Shown: one piece after another, positions 46,417 to 57,969 of the stretch | Numbering within the stretch: the stretch's first letter is position 1 | Layout of the letters: each line of letters opens with the position of its first letter | Origin: Proteles cristata cristata | Lineage: Eukaryota; Chordata; Mammalia; Carnivora; Hyaenidae | Direction: 5' to 3' | NCBI GenBank assembly: GCA_017311185.1 | Contig: JAESUZ010003526.1 | Span: 1,736,001-1,800,000 of the forward strand | Length of the DNA: 64,000 nucleotides | The notes under the pieces: model-generated | What the model saw: only the letters and a program-made list of their open reading frames with translations | Database searches by the model: none | What the model was told of the DNA's origin: nothing | Made by a program: the position numbers and the translations under genes

Positions 46417-46654
46417 AAATTGCATTTACAACAGCACCAAAAAGAAATACTTAGATATAAATTTAACAAAATATATGAAGGGTGTGTATGCTGAGAACTA
46501 CATAACGCTGATGAAGGAAATCGAAGACCTAAGTAAATAAAAAGATACTCCATGTTCATGTATTGTAAGACTTGATATAGTTAAGATGTAAATTCTCATC
46601 AAACTGACCTAAGGATTGAAAGCAATTCCAATAAAAACTCCATCAGGATTTCTT

Positions 46655-46845
46655 TTCTTTTCTTTTAATGTTTATTTATTTTTAAGAGACAGAGAGACAG
46701 AGAGAGAGAGAGACAGAATTGGAAGGAAGGCTCCAGGCTCCAAGCTGTCAACACAGAGCCCAATGTGGGGCTTGAACCTGCCAACCGTGAGATCATGACC
46801 TGAAGAAAGTCAGATGTTTAACCGACTGAATCACCCAGGCACCCC
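46655..46845 (-). mobile_element. CAN-SINE
   Basis: Perfect 14-bp duplication catcaggatttctt at 46641-46654 and 46846-46859. Confidence 0.95.
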
Positions 46846-48160
46846 CATCAGGATTTCTTACAGATATATGGACAAGATGATGCTAAAGATTATATGTAGG
46901 GGGAAAAAAAACCTAGACAGAACAATTTTGATAAAGAAAAAACAAAAAAACAAACTTGACTTACTGTAAAGCCACAGTAATGAAGACCGTGGACCGACTG
47001 GTGAAGGAATAGACACAAACATCAATAGAACAGAACAGAGTCCATAGAAAAACCTACACAAATATGGCTAAGGTACAAGGGCAAGTCAGTACAGTGAAGA
47101 CAGACTTTTCAATTAGTGGTATTGGAACAGCTGGGTATTTCTATCCAAAAATAAAAACCAACACAAAAATATCTGACCACCCTTTACATCTTAGACAATG
47201 TTAACTCAAAATAGATCATATATATGAATATGACATATAAAACCTATTACTTTTAGAAGAACACACAAGACAAAAATCTTCATGACTGTTAATTAGACAA
47301 AGAGCTCTCAGGGCATGACTCCAAAAGCATAATCCATAAAAAAAAAAGTTGCTAAACTAATAAAAAGCCCTCTTGTTCTGCGAAAGCCACTATTAAGAGA
47401 AAGAAAAATCAAGCTATAAACTAGGAGAAAACATTTGCAAATCACAGAGCCAACACAGTTTTATACCCAGGACACAAAAAGAACCCTCAAAATCCAACAT
47501 TAGTAAAACAGACAATCCAAGAAAGTATGGGAGTTATGTTGCTTGTGGATACGCAAAATGGTGCAGCCACTCTACAAGCCAGGCTGACAGTTTTTTACAT
47601 AATTAAACATATACCACATAACTCAGCAAATCTACCACTTGGTATCTGTCCTAGAGAAATAACAACTTTTGTCCACAGGAAAAAACCTATACATACACAA
47701 TCGTTTATAGTTTTATTCATAATCATTAACAGCTGGAAACAATCCAGATGTCCTTTAACTGGTGAATGGTTAGCACATCCATATAATGGAATATTACTTA
47801 GCGATAAAAAGCTATGAATATTTTGACAGAACATGGATAAATTTCAAGCCATTGTGCTGAGTCAAAGAAGTCCGTCTCAAAGGCTACATATTATAAAAAT
47901 TCACTTGTATGGCGCTCCAGAAAAGGCAAAACTACAAAGTAAAATAGATCAGTGGTTGCCAAATGATACAAAAGATGAGAGTTTAAGCACAAAGGTGACA
48001 GAACTATTCCTGTCCTGTGACGACAGTTACAAGAACCTACATGTGTTAAAAATCACACAAATATACATCAAAAAGGTCTAATCTACTGCATTGAAAAGTT
48101 TTAAACTAATGAAAAATGAAAAAACAAGTACTCTTTTAATAACACCACGGCTCTCTTTTT

Positions 48161-48360
48161 AAAAATTTTTTTAAATGTTTTATTTATTTCTAGGAGAGAG
48201 AGAGAGACAGCGTGAGCAGGGGAGGGTCAGAGAGAGAGGGAGTGACAGACTCTGAAACAGGCTCCAGGCTCTGAGCTGGCAGTCAGCACAGAGCCCAACG
48301 TGGGGCTCGAACCCACGAACCGCGAGATCATGACCTAAGCGGAAGTCACCCAGGTGCCCC
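48161..48360 (-). mobile_element. CAN-SINE, young 'tttcgcttagg' subfamily, head-deleted
   Basis: Lacks about 20 bp between the A and B boxes (gtgacttccgcttaggtcat on the minus strand). Sits head to tail with the next SINE. Confidence 0.92.
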
Positions 48361-48369
48361 TATCTCTCT

Positions 48370-48576
48370 CTTTTTTAATGTTTATTTATTTTTAACAGAG
48401 AGAGTGGAAGCGAGTGAGGGAGGGACAGAGAGAGAGGGAGACACAGAATCCGAAACAGGCTCCAGGCTCTAAGCTGTCAGCACACAACCTGACCCGCGGC
48501 TTCAACTCATGAACCGTTGAGATCATGACCTGAGCTGAAGTCGGACACTTAACAGACTGAGCCACCCAGGCGCCCC
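48370..48576 (-). mobile_element. CAN-SINE
   Basis: Tandem neighbour of the previous copy, from an older subfamily (cttcagctcaggtcatgatc). Confidence 0.92.
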
Positions 48577-49343
48577 GTCCTCCACTGCTATTTCTATTTT
48601 TTATTAAATAAACTACCATCAAAACAAAAGGCATTCCCTCCCCAAAATGAAGTGTATTACAATTAAACAGATTTCCATTTCCAGCAACAGGCCAGACTAG
48701 ATGTTCAAAGAAATTCTTCACAATACTATACTCTCCCAAAATGCGTTTTAAAACCGTATCAGAGTTCGTGGTGAAGCAAGGGAAACTGTGAGAGGCAGAA
48801 AACAAGGACAAGCAATTCCCTAATCTGAAAACTGGGGGCCAGTAATATTTTAGAATTCGGAATCTGGACCGTTTTTATAGAGGTTTATATAAAGCCGGTG
48901 AATCCTCTAGCAGCGTGCAGGACACCACCACATGATCAAACACATCTACATTTCTCCAGCAGGCCAGGCCAGGTCAGGTTTTGTTCTTTTAGAAAATAAC
49001 TTGTGATAGTCAAAGCTTTCTGGATCTCTAAATTGCAGGTGAAGAACTGTGGACTGCAGGAGCCAGTGCAAATCAAGATGGGCAAAAGTACAGAGGGGAA
49101 GGGCAGTCACCTGGGAAAACCAGCCCTGTCAAGAGACTTGAAGTATGCCTTTCAAGGGCAGTTGCCCAGGACCCAAATGGGGTAGAAGATTAGATCAAAA
49201 TCATGCAGGCCTTAAGGGTTTGCCTGAAAAACCCAAGACAAATTTTCGTTTTAAGTGGTGCCAGGATGGTTTCGAAGCCCCAGATGGAGGACAAAAGCTA
49301 ATGCAGATATGCTCTGGAATAACCCCATTTAAACAGATTTCTC
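48577..49343 (-). other. Intron 4, unresolved
   Basis: A stretch at 49030-49320 (gaagaactgtggactgcagg, aggcagttgcccaggaccca-like) resembles an old repeat that I cannot name. No gene is seen. Confidence 0.35.
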
Positions 49344-49360
49344 AAAGAATTCCCACAGAT

Positions 49361-49594
49361 CAGGGCGCCTGGGTGGCTCAGTTGGCTGAGCGTACAACTT
49401 CGGCCCAGGTCATGATCTCATGGTTCGCGGGTTCGAGCCCCGCATCCGAGTCTGTGCTGACAGCTAGCTCAGAGCCTGGAGCCTGCTTCAGATTCTGTGT
49501 CTCCCTTTTTCTCTGAGCCTCCCCTGCTTATGCTGTCTCTCTACTCATGCTGTCTCTCTCTCTCACTCAGAAATAAAACATTAAAAAAAAAAAA
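49361..49594 (+). mobile_element. CAN-SINE
   Basis: Perfect 17-bp duplication aaagaattcccacagat (49344-49360, 49595-49611). Confidence 0.96.
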
Positions 49595-49611
49595 AAAGAA
49601 TTCCCACAGAT

Positions 49612-50400
49612 AAAAATCTAAAAACCTATAATTACAGTCAAAACCACTAAAATCACAAGCTATCAAGACTGTGAATCTGAAGAAACAAATAAATATGGAA
49701 TCAGATCCACAAAACTATAGCTACTGGAATTATCAGATGATGAATATATGTTTAATAAATCTAAATAAAAAATGTGCTCAAAAATGGGATGACGGGATAA
49801 AGGAACAAGAAACTAAAAAGTGACCAGGCAAATTTGAATTATAACCATTTTTTTCCTAGAAATAAAAAATTAACTTTTAGATAATAACATTAAAAAAATT
49901 ATTCAACAGCATATTAGACCCATATTAAGAGACAACCAATGAACTAAATAAAAGACAGATCTGAAAAAACCACCACCAATATGAAAAAGCTACCTACTAT
50001 ATGATTTCAACTCCAGGATATTCTGGAAAAGGCAAAACTATGGAGACAGTGAAAAGATTCATGGTTGTCAGGGATAAGCAGGTAGGAAGAGATGAACAGA
50101 CAGAGTAGGGCAGTATAACACCATAAATGATGGATACATGTCATTATACATTTCTCTAAACCCCTAACAATGAACAACACCAAAAGTGAACCCTAAGGTA
50201 AACTATGGACTTTGAGTGACTATAACTTATCCAGGTAGGTTCATCAACTGCAAAGAATGTCCCACTCTGGTGAGGGATGTGGATGATGGGGGAGGCCTCT
50301 GCATGTGTGGGGCCAAGGGTATATGGGAAATCTCTGTACCTTCCCCTCAATTTTGCTGTGACCCTTAAACTGCTCAGAAAAAATAGTCTTAATAGGGAGA
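49612..50400 (+). mobile_element. Old L1 3' end
   Basis: ctggaaaaggcaaaactatg, tctggtgagggatgtggatg, gtatatgggaaatctctgta and ccctcaattttgctgtgacc are classic old-L1 3' UTR landmarks. Confidence 0.88.
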
Positions 50401-50503
50401 AAGAAAAAAAAAAAACAATGAAAAAGAAAACACAGAAAAACCAAGAAAGAAATCACACTAGCCTTATCGGAGACAAAGAACAGAGAAGATAAAAAAGAGG
50501 AAA

Positions 50504-50703
50504 GGGGCGCCTGGGTGGCTCAGTCGGTTGAGCATCTGACTTCCCTCAGGTCATGATCTCACAGTTTTCAAGTTCAACCTCCAAGTCAACAGCTCAGAGC
50601 CTGGAGCCTGCTTTGGATTCTGTGTCTTCTCTCTCTCTCTGCCCCTTTTCCACTCACGTTCTGTCTCTCTCTCTAACATAAATAAATGTTTAAAAAAAAA
50701 AAA
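50504..50703 (+). mobile_element. CAN-SINE
   Basis: Head ggcgcctgggtggctcagtc. Small deletion in the body (ttcaacctccaagtcaacag). A-rich tail. Confidence 0.92.
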
Positions 50704-50814
50704 AAAAGAAAAAGAAAAACATGGAGGCTGTCTAATCAGAATTCCAGAAGGTGATAACTTAAAAATTCAGAGGGTGTAACTTCCAAATGGACAGAGAAAC
50801 CAATAGGTGCTGTT

Positions 50815-51010
50815 GTTGAAATGCCTGGACTTTAACTTAGCTCCACCTCCACCTCTCCCCTCATTCTATAACCTGAGCCAAGTTCCTTAACTTTCCTAAG
50901 TCATGATTTTCTCATATGTAAAACAGGCTAAGGATGTTGACCTCAGGGACTGTTAAGTGGAATCCAAGGATAGCACTTGGCACAGAACCCAACAAAGGTC
51001 ACCTGCTGGC
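50815..51010 (-). mobile_element. MIR relic
   Basis: ctgagccaagttccttaact, tcatatgtaaaacaggctaa and cctcagggactgttaagtgg, read on the opposite strand of the MIR consensus. Confidence 0.85.
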
Positions 51011-51299
51011 AATTAACAAATAATGGCATCTACAAAGTTCATTAAAATGGTAGTAAATTAAGAATAAGATGAGGATGAAATAAGCATATCTGGATTAATG
51101 ATTTGATTTCAAAAGCTGTGGAAGGGAAAGGCAGGACACTTAACCCTTCCTCACTGGTTAATTCTGCAAATATCCTGCTCAGAGGATCCAATCGCGTAGG
51201 TATCCCTGCGGTTCCTTTTTTTATATGCCAAACCTACTCAGGACACCCTCCAAATCTTTCCAAATCTATGAGTGGGTATGAAGAGAAAAGAAACCTATT

Positions 51300-53404
51300 T
51301 CAGACCTAGCCTCAGCAATCAGACAACAAAAAGAAATCAAAGGCATCCAAATCAGCAAGGAGAAATCAAATGTTCACTCTTCACAGACATGATATTCTAT
51401 GCGGAAAACCCAAAAGATTTCACCAAAAACTGCTAGAACTGATAAATTCAGCAAAGTCACAGTATATAAAATTAATGTACAAAAACTGGTTGCATTTCTA
51501 TACACACACCAATAATGAAGCAACAGAAAGAGAAATCAAGGAGCCAATCCCACTTACAACTGCACCAAAACCCATAAAATACCTAGGAAAAAACCTAACC
51601 AAAATTGTGAAAAATCTATACACTGAAAACTATAAAAAGCTTATGAAAGAAACTGAAAAAAGACACACAAAAAAGGAAAAATATTCCACGCTCATGGGTT
51701 GAAGAACAAATAGTGTTAAAATGCCAATACTATCCAAAGCAATCTACACATTCAATGCAATTCTTATCAGAGTAAAACCAGCATTCTTCACAGAGCTAGA
51801 ACAAACAATCCTAAAATGTTATGAAACCAGAAGAGACTCCAAATAGCCAAAGTAATCCTGAAAAAGAAAACTAAACCTGGGGGCATCACAATCCTGGACT
51901 TCGAGCTGTATTACAAAGCTGTTATCATTAAGATTGTATGGTGCTGGCACAAAAACAGACACAGAGATCAATGGACCAGAATAGAGAACCCAGAATGGAC
52001 CCACAAATATATGGCCAACAAGTCTCTGCCAAAGCAGGAAAGAGTATCCAATGGAAAAAAGACAGTGTCCTTAGCAAATGATGTTGGAAAAACTGGACAG
52101 TGACATGTAGAAAAATGAACCCAGACCACTTCCTTACACCATCCACAAAAATAAACTCAAAATGGATGAAAGACCTAAACATAAGACAGGAAGTCATCAA
52201 AATCCTAGAGAAAACAGACAACAACGTCTCTGACCTCGGCTGCAGCAACTTCTTGACACATCTCTAGAGTCAAGGAAAACAAAAGCAAAAATGAACTACT
52301 GGGACCTCATCAAGATGAAAAGCTTCTGCACAGCAAAGGAAACAATCAGTGAAACTAAGAGGCAACCAAAGGAATGGGAGAAGAAATTTGCAAATGACAT
52401 CTCAGATAAAGGGTTAGTATCCAAAAGTCTATGAAGAATTTATCAAACTCAGCATACCCAAAATACAAAAAATCCAGTGAAGAAATGGGCAAAAGATATG
52501 AATAGACACTTTTCCAAAGAAGACATCCAGATGGCTAATAGACACATGAAAAAATGCTCAATATCACTCATTTTCAGGGAAATACAAATCAATACCACAA
52601 TGAGATACCACCTCACACCTGTCAGAATGACTAAAATTAACTCAGGCAACAACAGAGAGCAGTGAGGATGCTGAGAAAGGAACCCTTCTGCACTGCTGGT
52701 AAGAATGCAAACTGGTGCAGCCAGTCTGGAAAACAGTACGGAGGTTCTTCAAAAAATTAACAATATAATTACCCTACAACCTAGCAACTGCACTAGTAAG
52801 TATTTATCCAAAGAATACAAAAATGCTGATTCGAGGGGGCACATGCACCACAGTATTTATAGCAGCACTATCGACAATAAACAAAATATGGAAAGAGCCC
52901 AAATGTCCATCAACTGATGAATGGCTAAAGAAGACGTGGAGTGGCGTGGTGTGTGTGTGTGTGTGTTTCTGTGTAATGGACTGTATTACTTGGTGATCAG
53001 AAAGAAGGAAATCTTGCCATTTGCAACAATGTGGATGGAACTAGAGGGTAATATGCTAAGTGAAATAAGTCAGTCAGAGAAAGACAAATATTATTATTTC
53101 ACTCATGTGCGGAATTTAAGAAACAAAACAGATGAACATAGGGGAAGAGAAGCAAATCTAAGATAAAAACAGAGAGGGAGACAAACCATGAGACTCTTAA
53201 ATACAGAGAACAATGAGGGTTGCTGATGGGGTGTTGGATGGGGGGATGGGTTAAATGGGCAACGGGCATTAAAGAGGGCACTTGCTGGGATGAGCACTGG
53301 GTGTTACATATAAGTGATGAATCACTGAATTCTATTCCTGAACTCGTTATTACACTATCTGTTAACTAACCTGGATTTATATCAATCAATCAATCAACCA
53401 ATCA
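51300..53404 (+). mobile_element. Carnivore L1, 5'-truncated, ORF2 C-terminal third and 3' UTR
   Basis: The least decayed LINE in the window. It runs from the ORF2 region ccaaatcagcaaggagaaat through caaagaagacatccagatgg and tgtccatcaactgatgaatg to the carnivore 3' UTR (gatgagcactgggtgttaca) and an ATCA-rich tail. A 110-codon block at 51370-51702 remains open, but several frameshifts and stops break ORF2. It ends about 110 bp from the exon 4 donor, antisense to AKAP10. Confidence 0.93.
52950..52968. repeat. (GT)n run inside L1
   Basis: gtgtgtgtgtgtgtgtgttt replaces the usual L1 sequence at this point. Confidence 0.85.
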
Positions 53405-53515
53405 GAAAATTATTCCAACCTTTTTATTCCCCTCCTCAAGTTCTACTTTGTAAACTGATTAAACAAATAAACAAACTAAACAGGATAAAGAGAGACAAGA
53501 AAACCACATACTTAC

Positions 53516-54067
53516 TTTTCATTAGTTTTCCTGATAATTCCTTTAGTGGTGAAGAGGGACTATTTCTACTGGCTACTAGAAGTCTGGAGGAGGATTCTTG
53601 GGTCTCCATGGAAAGTTGGTGAGTTCCTGTTCTGGCCATTTCAAGATGGAGAGCACTGTCACATTCCTGGGAAAGCAGCAAGTGATTCTGAATGTTGCTA
53701 GTTCTATTATTCAGGTCAATTCCTTCTGATTGAGTCATAAGCAGCTGGGCTGAGCTAGAATCCTCCAATCTCTTGTCAAGAGACTCAGTTACAAAAGATG
53801 TTGTAGTTTCCTGCTTTTTAGACGGAGAGACAGGCTCAGCCAATGCGCTCTGCTTCACTGTGTTCAGACTGTGTGCTCTTATGCGAGACCAAGTTGTAGA
53901 GTGAAAACTTTCAGCCTCTAACCAAAATTTAACCAAATGCTCCATTCTCCGAAGTTCCATGAATTGAATGAAATAAGGGAGGACAACAGTGTCGTGCAAG
54001 ACTTGTTCAAGGGTCTTTGAAAGACTGGATTTGGTCTCTTGAGTCTGGTAGTCCAGACAAGATCTGC
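53516..54067 (-). CDS. AKAP10: AKAP10 exon 4: start of RGS domain 1 and its long insert (residues about 107-291)
   Basis: The largest coding exon, 552 bp, phase 1 at both ends, with acceptor tttttag and donor gtaagt. It begins GRSCLDYQTQE and carries the N-terminal half of the first RGS-like domain (LEQVLHDTVVLPYFIQFMEL and then the FWLEAESFHS helix, residues about 125-180). A Ser/Thr-rich loop of about 110 residues follows, which is the known insertion that splits RGS-A in D-AKAP2. In that loop the sequence reads CDSALHLEMARTG, two residues shorter than my recollection of human (CDSAHSLRLEMARAG); this accounts for the predicted length of 660. An open frame continues past both ends of the exon into intron, but the splice sites and homology define the true limits. 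Confidence 0.97.
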
Positions 54068-54319
54068 CTAAAAGAAGCAAAAGATTGACGGAGAAGTCAG
54101 TCACTTTTAGCATCAGTGGTACCAGAATTCTTGAATAAAGTTTACTTCCCTAGCAATTTAAATGAATAAAGAACTAGATACACTATAGTTCTGGCTTCTA
54201 AACCAGCAAAGAAACAACTGTCCAAAACTTACTTAATCCATTAAGAAGCTCTTTGTGACTCAACTATTATCTCCTTTAATGGCAGTTCAGACCATATAAA
54301 TTCTTTTTAAAAAAGTCTT

Positions 54320-54535
54320 TTTTTTTTAAATTTTTTTAATGTTTTATTTATTTCTAGGAGAGAGAGACAGCGTGAACAGGGGAGGGTCAGAGAGAGGGTC
54401 ACAGACTGAAACAGGCTCCAGGCTCTGAGCTGGCAGTCAGCACAGAGCCTGACGTGGGGCTCGAACCCATGAACCACGAGATCATGACCTAAGCGAAAGT
54501 CGGACGCTTAACCAACTAAGCCACGCAGGCGCCCC
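54320..54535 (-). mobile_element. CAN-SINE, young 'tttcgcttagg' subfamily
   Basis: Flanked by ctttttaaaaaagtctt and cttttaaaaacagtctt. Confidence 0.94.
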
Positions 54536-54553
54536 TCTTTTAAAAACAGTCTT

Positions 54554-55091
54554 ATGATACTAGTCCCAAAGAAAGAAAAAAAGGGCAATAGAAACAGGAA
54601 AATATATTCAACCTAATGAAAAATCCCGGAAAAGCGAATTAATACAAGATAACAATTTGTCTGTTGTCAACTGGAAGATGTTGTTTCAAAAAGTAATCAG
54701 TAACAAAGGCCAACACTGTCACCCATGGATGATGAGAAGAAAAAATGGGAAAATCTTTTCAGAGGAGCACTCGGTAACAGCAAATCTTTGGTAATCTTCA
54801 TATTCTCCATCCAGTAACTCCACTTCTAGGAACTTTTCCTGAGGAAAAACTGTGGATGTGCGGATATAGCTAGAAAAATCTTACTAATTCTTAGCACTAG
54901 TTACAACAGAATAAAGAGCAGCTCTGAGATTTTAACTTCAAAAATAAAACTAAATAAAAATATGTTCATTTTACATTAAACTAAATTTAGGCTATGATTC
55001 TAACTACAAACTAGCTGTTAAACAAAATTTTTAAAAAAATTTTTTACATTCACAGCAGTGGCATATTGAGTTCATTTTCATAAAATTAACA
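54554..55091 (-). other. Intron 3, nothing recognised
   Basis: AT-rich sequence without an identifiable repeat. Confidence 0.45.
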
Positions 55092-55099
55092 GGGCTTCA

Positions 55100-55276
55100 T
55101 CAATTTTTCAAAAGGGCTTTTCTTAATCCTTTGATATTCAAATCATTTTCTTTTGAAGCACTTTGAGAGTCATCCTTACTGGCTGTCCCATTTTCATTGT
55201 TAGCTAGAGCATCTTGGTCAACATCACTTTCACAAACTTCAGAAAATCCTGATCCTTTACAAAACTTACAGTATTT
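55100..55276 (-). pseudogene. Unidentified coding-like fragment
   Basis: About 55 codons read without a stop on the minus strand: KYCKFCKGSGFSEVCESDVD, then QDALANNENGTASKDDSQSA and SKENDLNIKGLRKALLKN, ending in TGA. The composition (a CxxC pair, a Ser/Asp/Asn-rich acidic tract, a basic end) looks like real protein rather than random frame, and the start runs into a SINE tail. I do not recognise the family. It has no splice signals joining it to AKAP10. A fragment of a processed pseudogene or of an old element ORF is most likely; chance cannot be excluded. Confidence 0.35.
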
Positions 55277-55456
55277 TAAAAAATTCATTTATTTATTTTG
55301 AGAGAGAGAGAGAGCAAGGGAGGGGCAGAGAGAGGGAGAAAGAATCCCAAGCAGGCTCCACGCTGTCAGCACACAGCTGGATGCAGGGCTCGTACTCACA
55401 GACAGTGAGATCATGACCTGAGTTGAAACCAAGAGTTGAAGCCACGCAGCCACCCC
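55277..55456 (-). mobile_element. Diverged CAN-SINE
   Basis: Head eroded to gtggctgcgtggcttc. It cuts into the coding-like fragment on its left. Confidence 0.85.
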
Positions 55457-55490
55457 TAGAATTACAATTTTTAAAATTAAACTTAAAATT

Positions 55491-55682
55491 TTTTTTTGAT
55501 GTTTGTTTATTTTTGAGAGAGAGAGCACAAGCAGGGGAGGGTCAGAGAGAGAAGGAGACACAGAGTCTGAAGCAGGCTCCAGGCTCTGAGCCCAACATGG
55601 GGCTCGAACTCACGACCAGTAAGATCATGACCTGAGCTGAAGGAAGTGGAACATTCCACTGACTGAGCCACCAAGGTGCCCC
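55491..55682 (-). mobile_element. CAN-SINE
   Basis: Flanked by aaattaaacttaaaatt and taaattaaacttttaatt. It sits at the A-tail of an L1. Confidence 0.9.
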
Positions 55683-56045
55683 TAAATTAAACTTTTAATT
55701 TTGAGATAATGGTAAATTCAAATACAAGTGTAAGACACAATATAGAGATGCCATGTACCCCTTACCCAAGTTCCCCTATGGTAACATCTTACAAAACTAC
55801 AGTACAGTATCCCACCAAGGTACTGACATTATTGATACAACCTACCAATCTTACTCAGATTTCCCCATTTTACCTGTACTCATTTACGTACTTTGTTCTA
55901 TGCAATTTATCATACGTAACCACCAAGATACTGCACAGTTCCAATGCCACATGGATCCCTCATATGGCCTTTTATAACCACCTTCTCTGTTCCTAACATC
56001 TGCTCTTCATTTCTCTAATATTGTCATTTCAAGAATATTATACAG

Positions 56046-56268
56046 GGGTGCCTGGATGGCTCAGTTGGTAAAGTGTCCAACTCTGGCTCAGGTCGTGCTC
56101 TCACCATTCGTTGAGTTCAAGTCCTGCAGCAGGCTCTCTGCTGTCAGCACAGAGCCTGCTTCGGATCCTCTGCCCGCCCCCACCCCCCCACCCCCGCCTA
56201 CCTCTCCCACACGTGTGCCCACATGCTCTCTCAAAAATAAACAAACATTTTAAGAAATCATGTTTAAA
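56046..56268 (+). mobile_element. CAN-SINE
   Basis: Flanked by aagaatattatacag and aagaatattagacag. Contains a C-rich run at 56180-56200. Confidence 0.93.
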
Positions 56269-56347
56269 AAGAATATTAGACAGATGGAATCATACTGCAT
56301 ATAATCTTTTGGGATTGGCTTTTGACTCTCAGAAGAACCCCCTTGAG

Positions 56348-56567
56348 GGGCGCCTGGGTGGCTTAGTCCGTTAAGCGTCGACTTTCGCTTAGGTCATGAT
56401 CTCGCGGTTCGTGGGTTCGAGCCCCGCGTCGGGCTCTGTGCTGACTGCCAGCTCAGAGCCTGGAGCCTGTTTCAGTCTGTGACTCCCTCTCTGACCCTCC
56501 CCTGCTCACGCTCTCTCTCTCTCTCTCTCCTAGAAATAAATAAAACATTTAAAAAAAAAAAAAAAAA
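56348..56567 (+). mobile_element. CAN-SINE, young 'tttcgcttagg' subfamily
   Basis: Perfect 17-bp duplication agaagaacccccttgag at 56331-56347 and 56568-56584. Confidence 0.97.
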
Positions 56568-57160
56568 AGAAGAACCCCCTTGAGATTCATCCAAGTTGTT
56601 AGGTATGTCAATAGTCTGCTCTTTTTAACTGCTGAGTAGTATTCTGTGGCATGGATGTACCAGTTTATTCAACGATTCATTCACCTGTTGAAAGACAGCC
56701 AGATTTTGGCTTTTTGGTTTTTTTTTTCAGATTTTGGCTTTTAAGCTGCTATGAACATTGGAATATAGGTTTTGTTTCATGCAAATGTTAAGTTTCCATT
56801 TCTCTGGGATAAATGCTGGGTGCAATTGAAGGGTCATTTGGTAACTGCATATTCAGCTTTATAAGAAACTGCCAATCTGTTTTCCAGAACAGCTGTACCA
56901 TCCCACATTCCCATCAGCAACACAGGAGTAAACCAGTAAAAAACTTATGATTTTATTTTGTGACCACTATAAATGTTTGTACTGTACTGTGGAGTGTGAC
57001 CCAGTGTAAAAACTTTAGCACCTTTGAATAAACACTAATGTTAAGCAAAGACGTCAAAAGAGGGATTAATTTTATTAGACATCAGTTTATTCATGTTTTT
57101 TCTTCAATTCATGATACCATGATATGTAATTTTTAGAAGTTCAGAAATCTAGGTGATTTC

Positions 57161-57188
57161 TGATAACATCTGATAACATCTGATAACA
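57161..57188. repeat. Tandem 10-bp repeat
   Basis: Two full tgataacatc units plus a partial third, with a fourth related copy (agataacatc) a few bases later. Confidence 0.9.
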
Positions 57189-57969
57189 AAAATTCAGATA
57201 ACATCAATTTCCTGCATATCTTTGCGTGGGGGTGGGGAGTACAAGAGAGAAAGAAAAGTTTTCTTTTTAACAGAATAGGGATCCTACTACACACACTGCT
57301 ATGTGACTCGCTTTTTGAACTTTAACCTTAGATGTTTCTCTATGTTATCTTCAAATTTTTAAATGGCTAACCACTATTCCCAATACAGGTACACCACACG
57401 ACTTGACTACTTCTTCATTAAGATATTTACATGTTGTTTTTGTTTGCTCTCACAAATAACGTACACATACTTGGATACATATCTCTTTGCATATATGTAA
57501 ATATATCTGAGGGCTAGATCTTATATTTTGATAAATACTTCCAAATTGCCTACCAAAAAATCATCAATTTATACTTCCACTAAATAGAAGTGGCCATTTC
57601 TCTTCATCGACATTAATATTCAAATGATCAAACTTTAAATATTTGCTCATGTGTTGGCCGAACTTACTATTTAAATTTACATTTCCCTGAGTATGTGTGA
57701 AGTGAAGCAACTTTTTCATATAATTAGTAGCTACATATATTTCTTCTTCTGGAAATGGCCAATTTTTCTACTGAGAATAGTTTACACTTTATACTTATAG
57801 GAACACAATACAGCGCCATTCATTATATGTATAGCTGTTATTTTAAATATTTTTTCAAAGCCCGTTCTAATTATAGTTCCAATATATAATTATAAATGTG
57901 GCCAGAGGTTCACATATTACACTCAAATCCTTCCTCCAACTGGAAGTTAACAAGAAGTGAGTCACTTAC

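Larger units (their letters stand above)
41581..48110 (+). mobile_element. Old, nearly full-length L1 broken up by many SINEs
   Basis: Landmarks in order: 5' part (ggctgaaaacttcctcccaa, atcatggaggccagaggcag), inter-ORF, ORF2 (ttggagacttcaacactcct near 43470, aaaatcagacacaagcagta near 45300, taatggtgaaagactaaatg near 45670) and the ORF2 end (ctggaaacaatccagatgtc near 47735). All frames carry stops. It is antisense to AKAP10 and takes up about a third of intron 4. Confidence 0.82.
55683..57780 (-). mobile_element. Old L1 3' ends (at least two copies) split by SINEs
   Basis: agagatgccatgtacccctt, gtaacatcttacaaaactac, gagattcatccaagttgtta, ctgctgagtagtattctgtg and cttttaagctgctatgaaca follow the antisense L1 3' UTR. 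The segment at 57230-57780 (tacttccaaattgcctacca, atttaaatttacatttccct) is a separate, older L1. Confidence 0.82.

Noticed and set aside
51370..51702. 110-codon open frame
   Set aside because: It is a piece of L1 ORF2 without its start and with breaks on both sides, annotated as part of the L1.
53436..54113. 225-codon frame read as a complete small protein
   Set aside because: Its first residues and its end are intron. The true unit is AKAP10 exon 4, defined by splice sites and homology.
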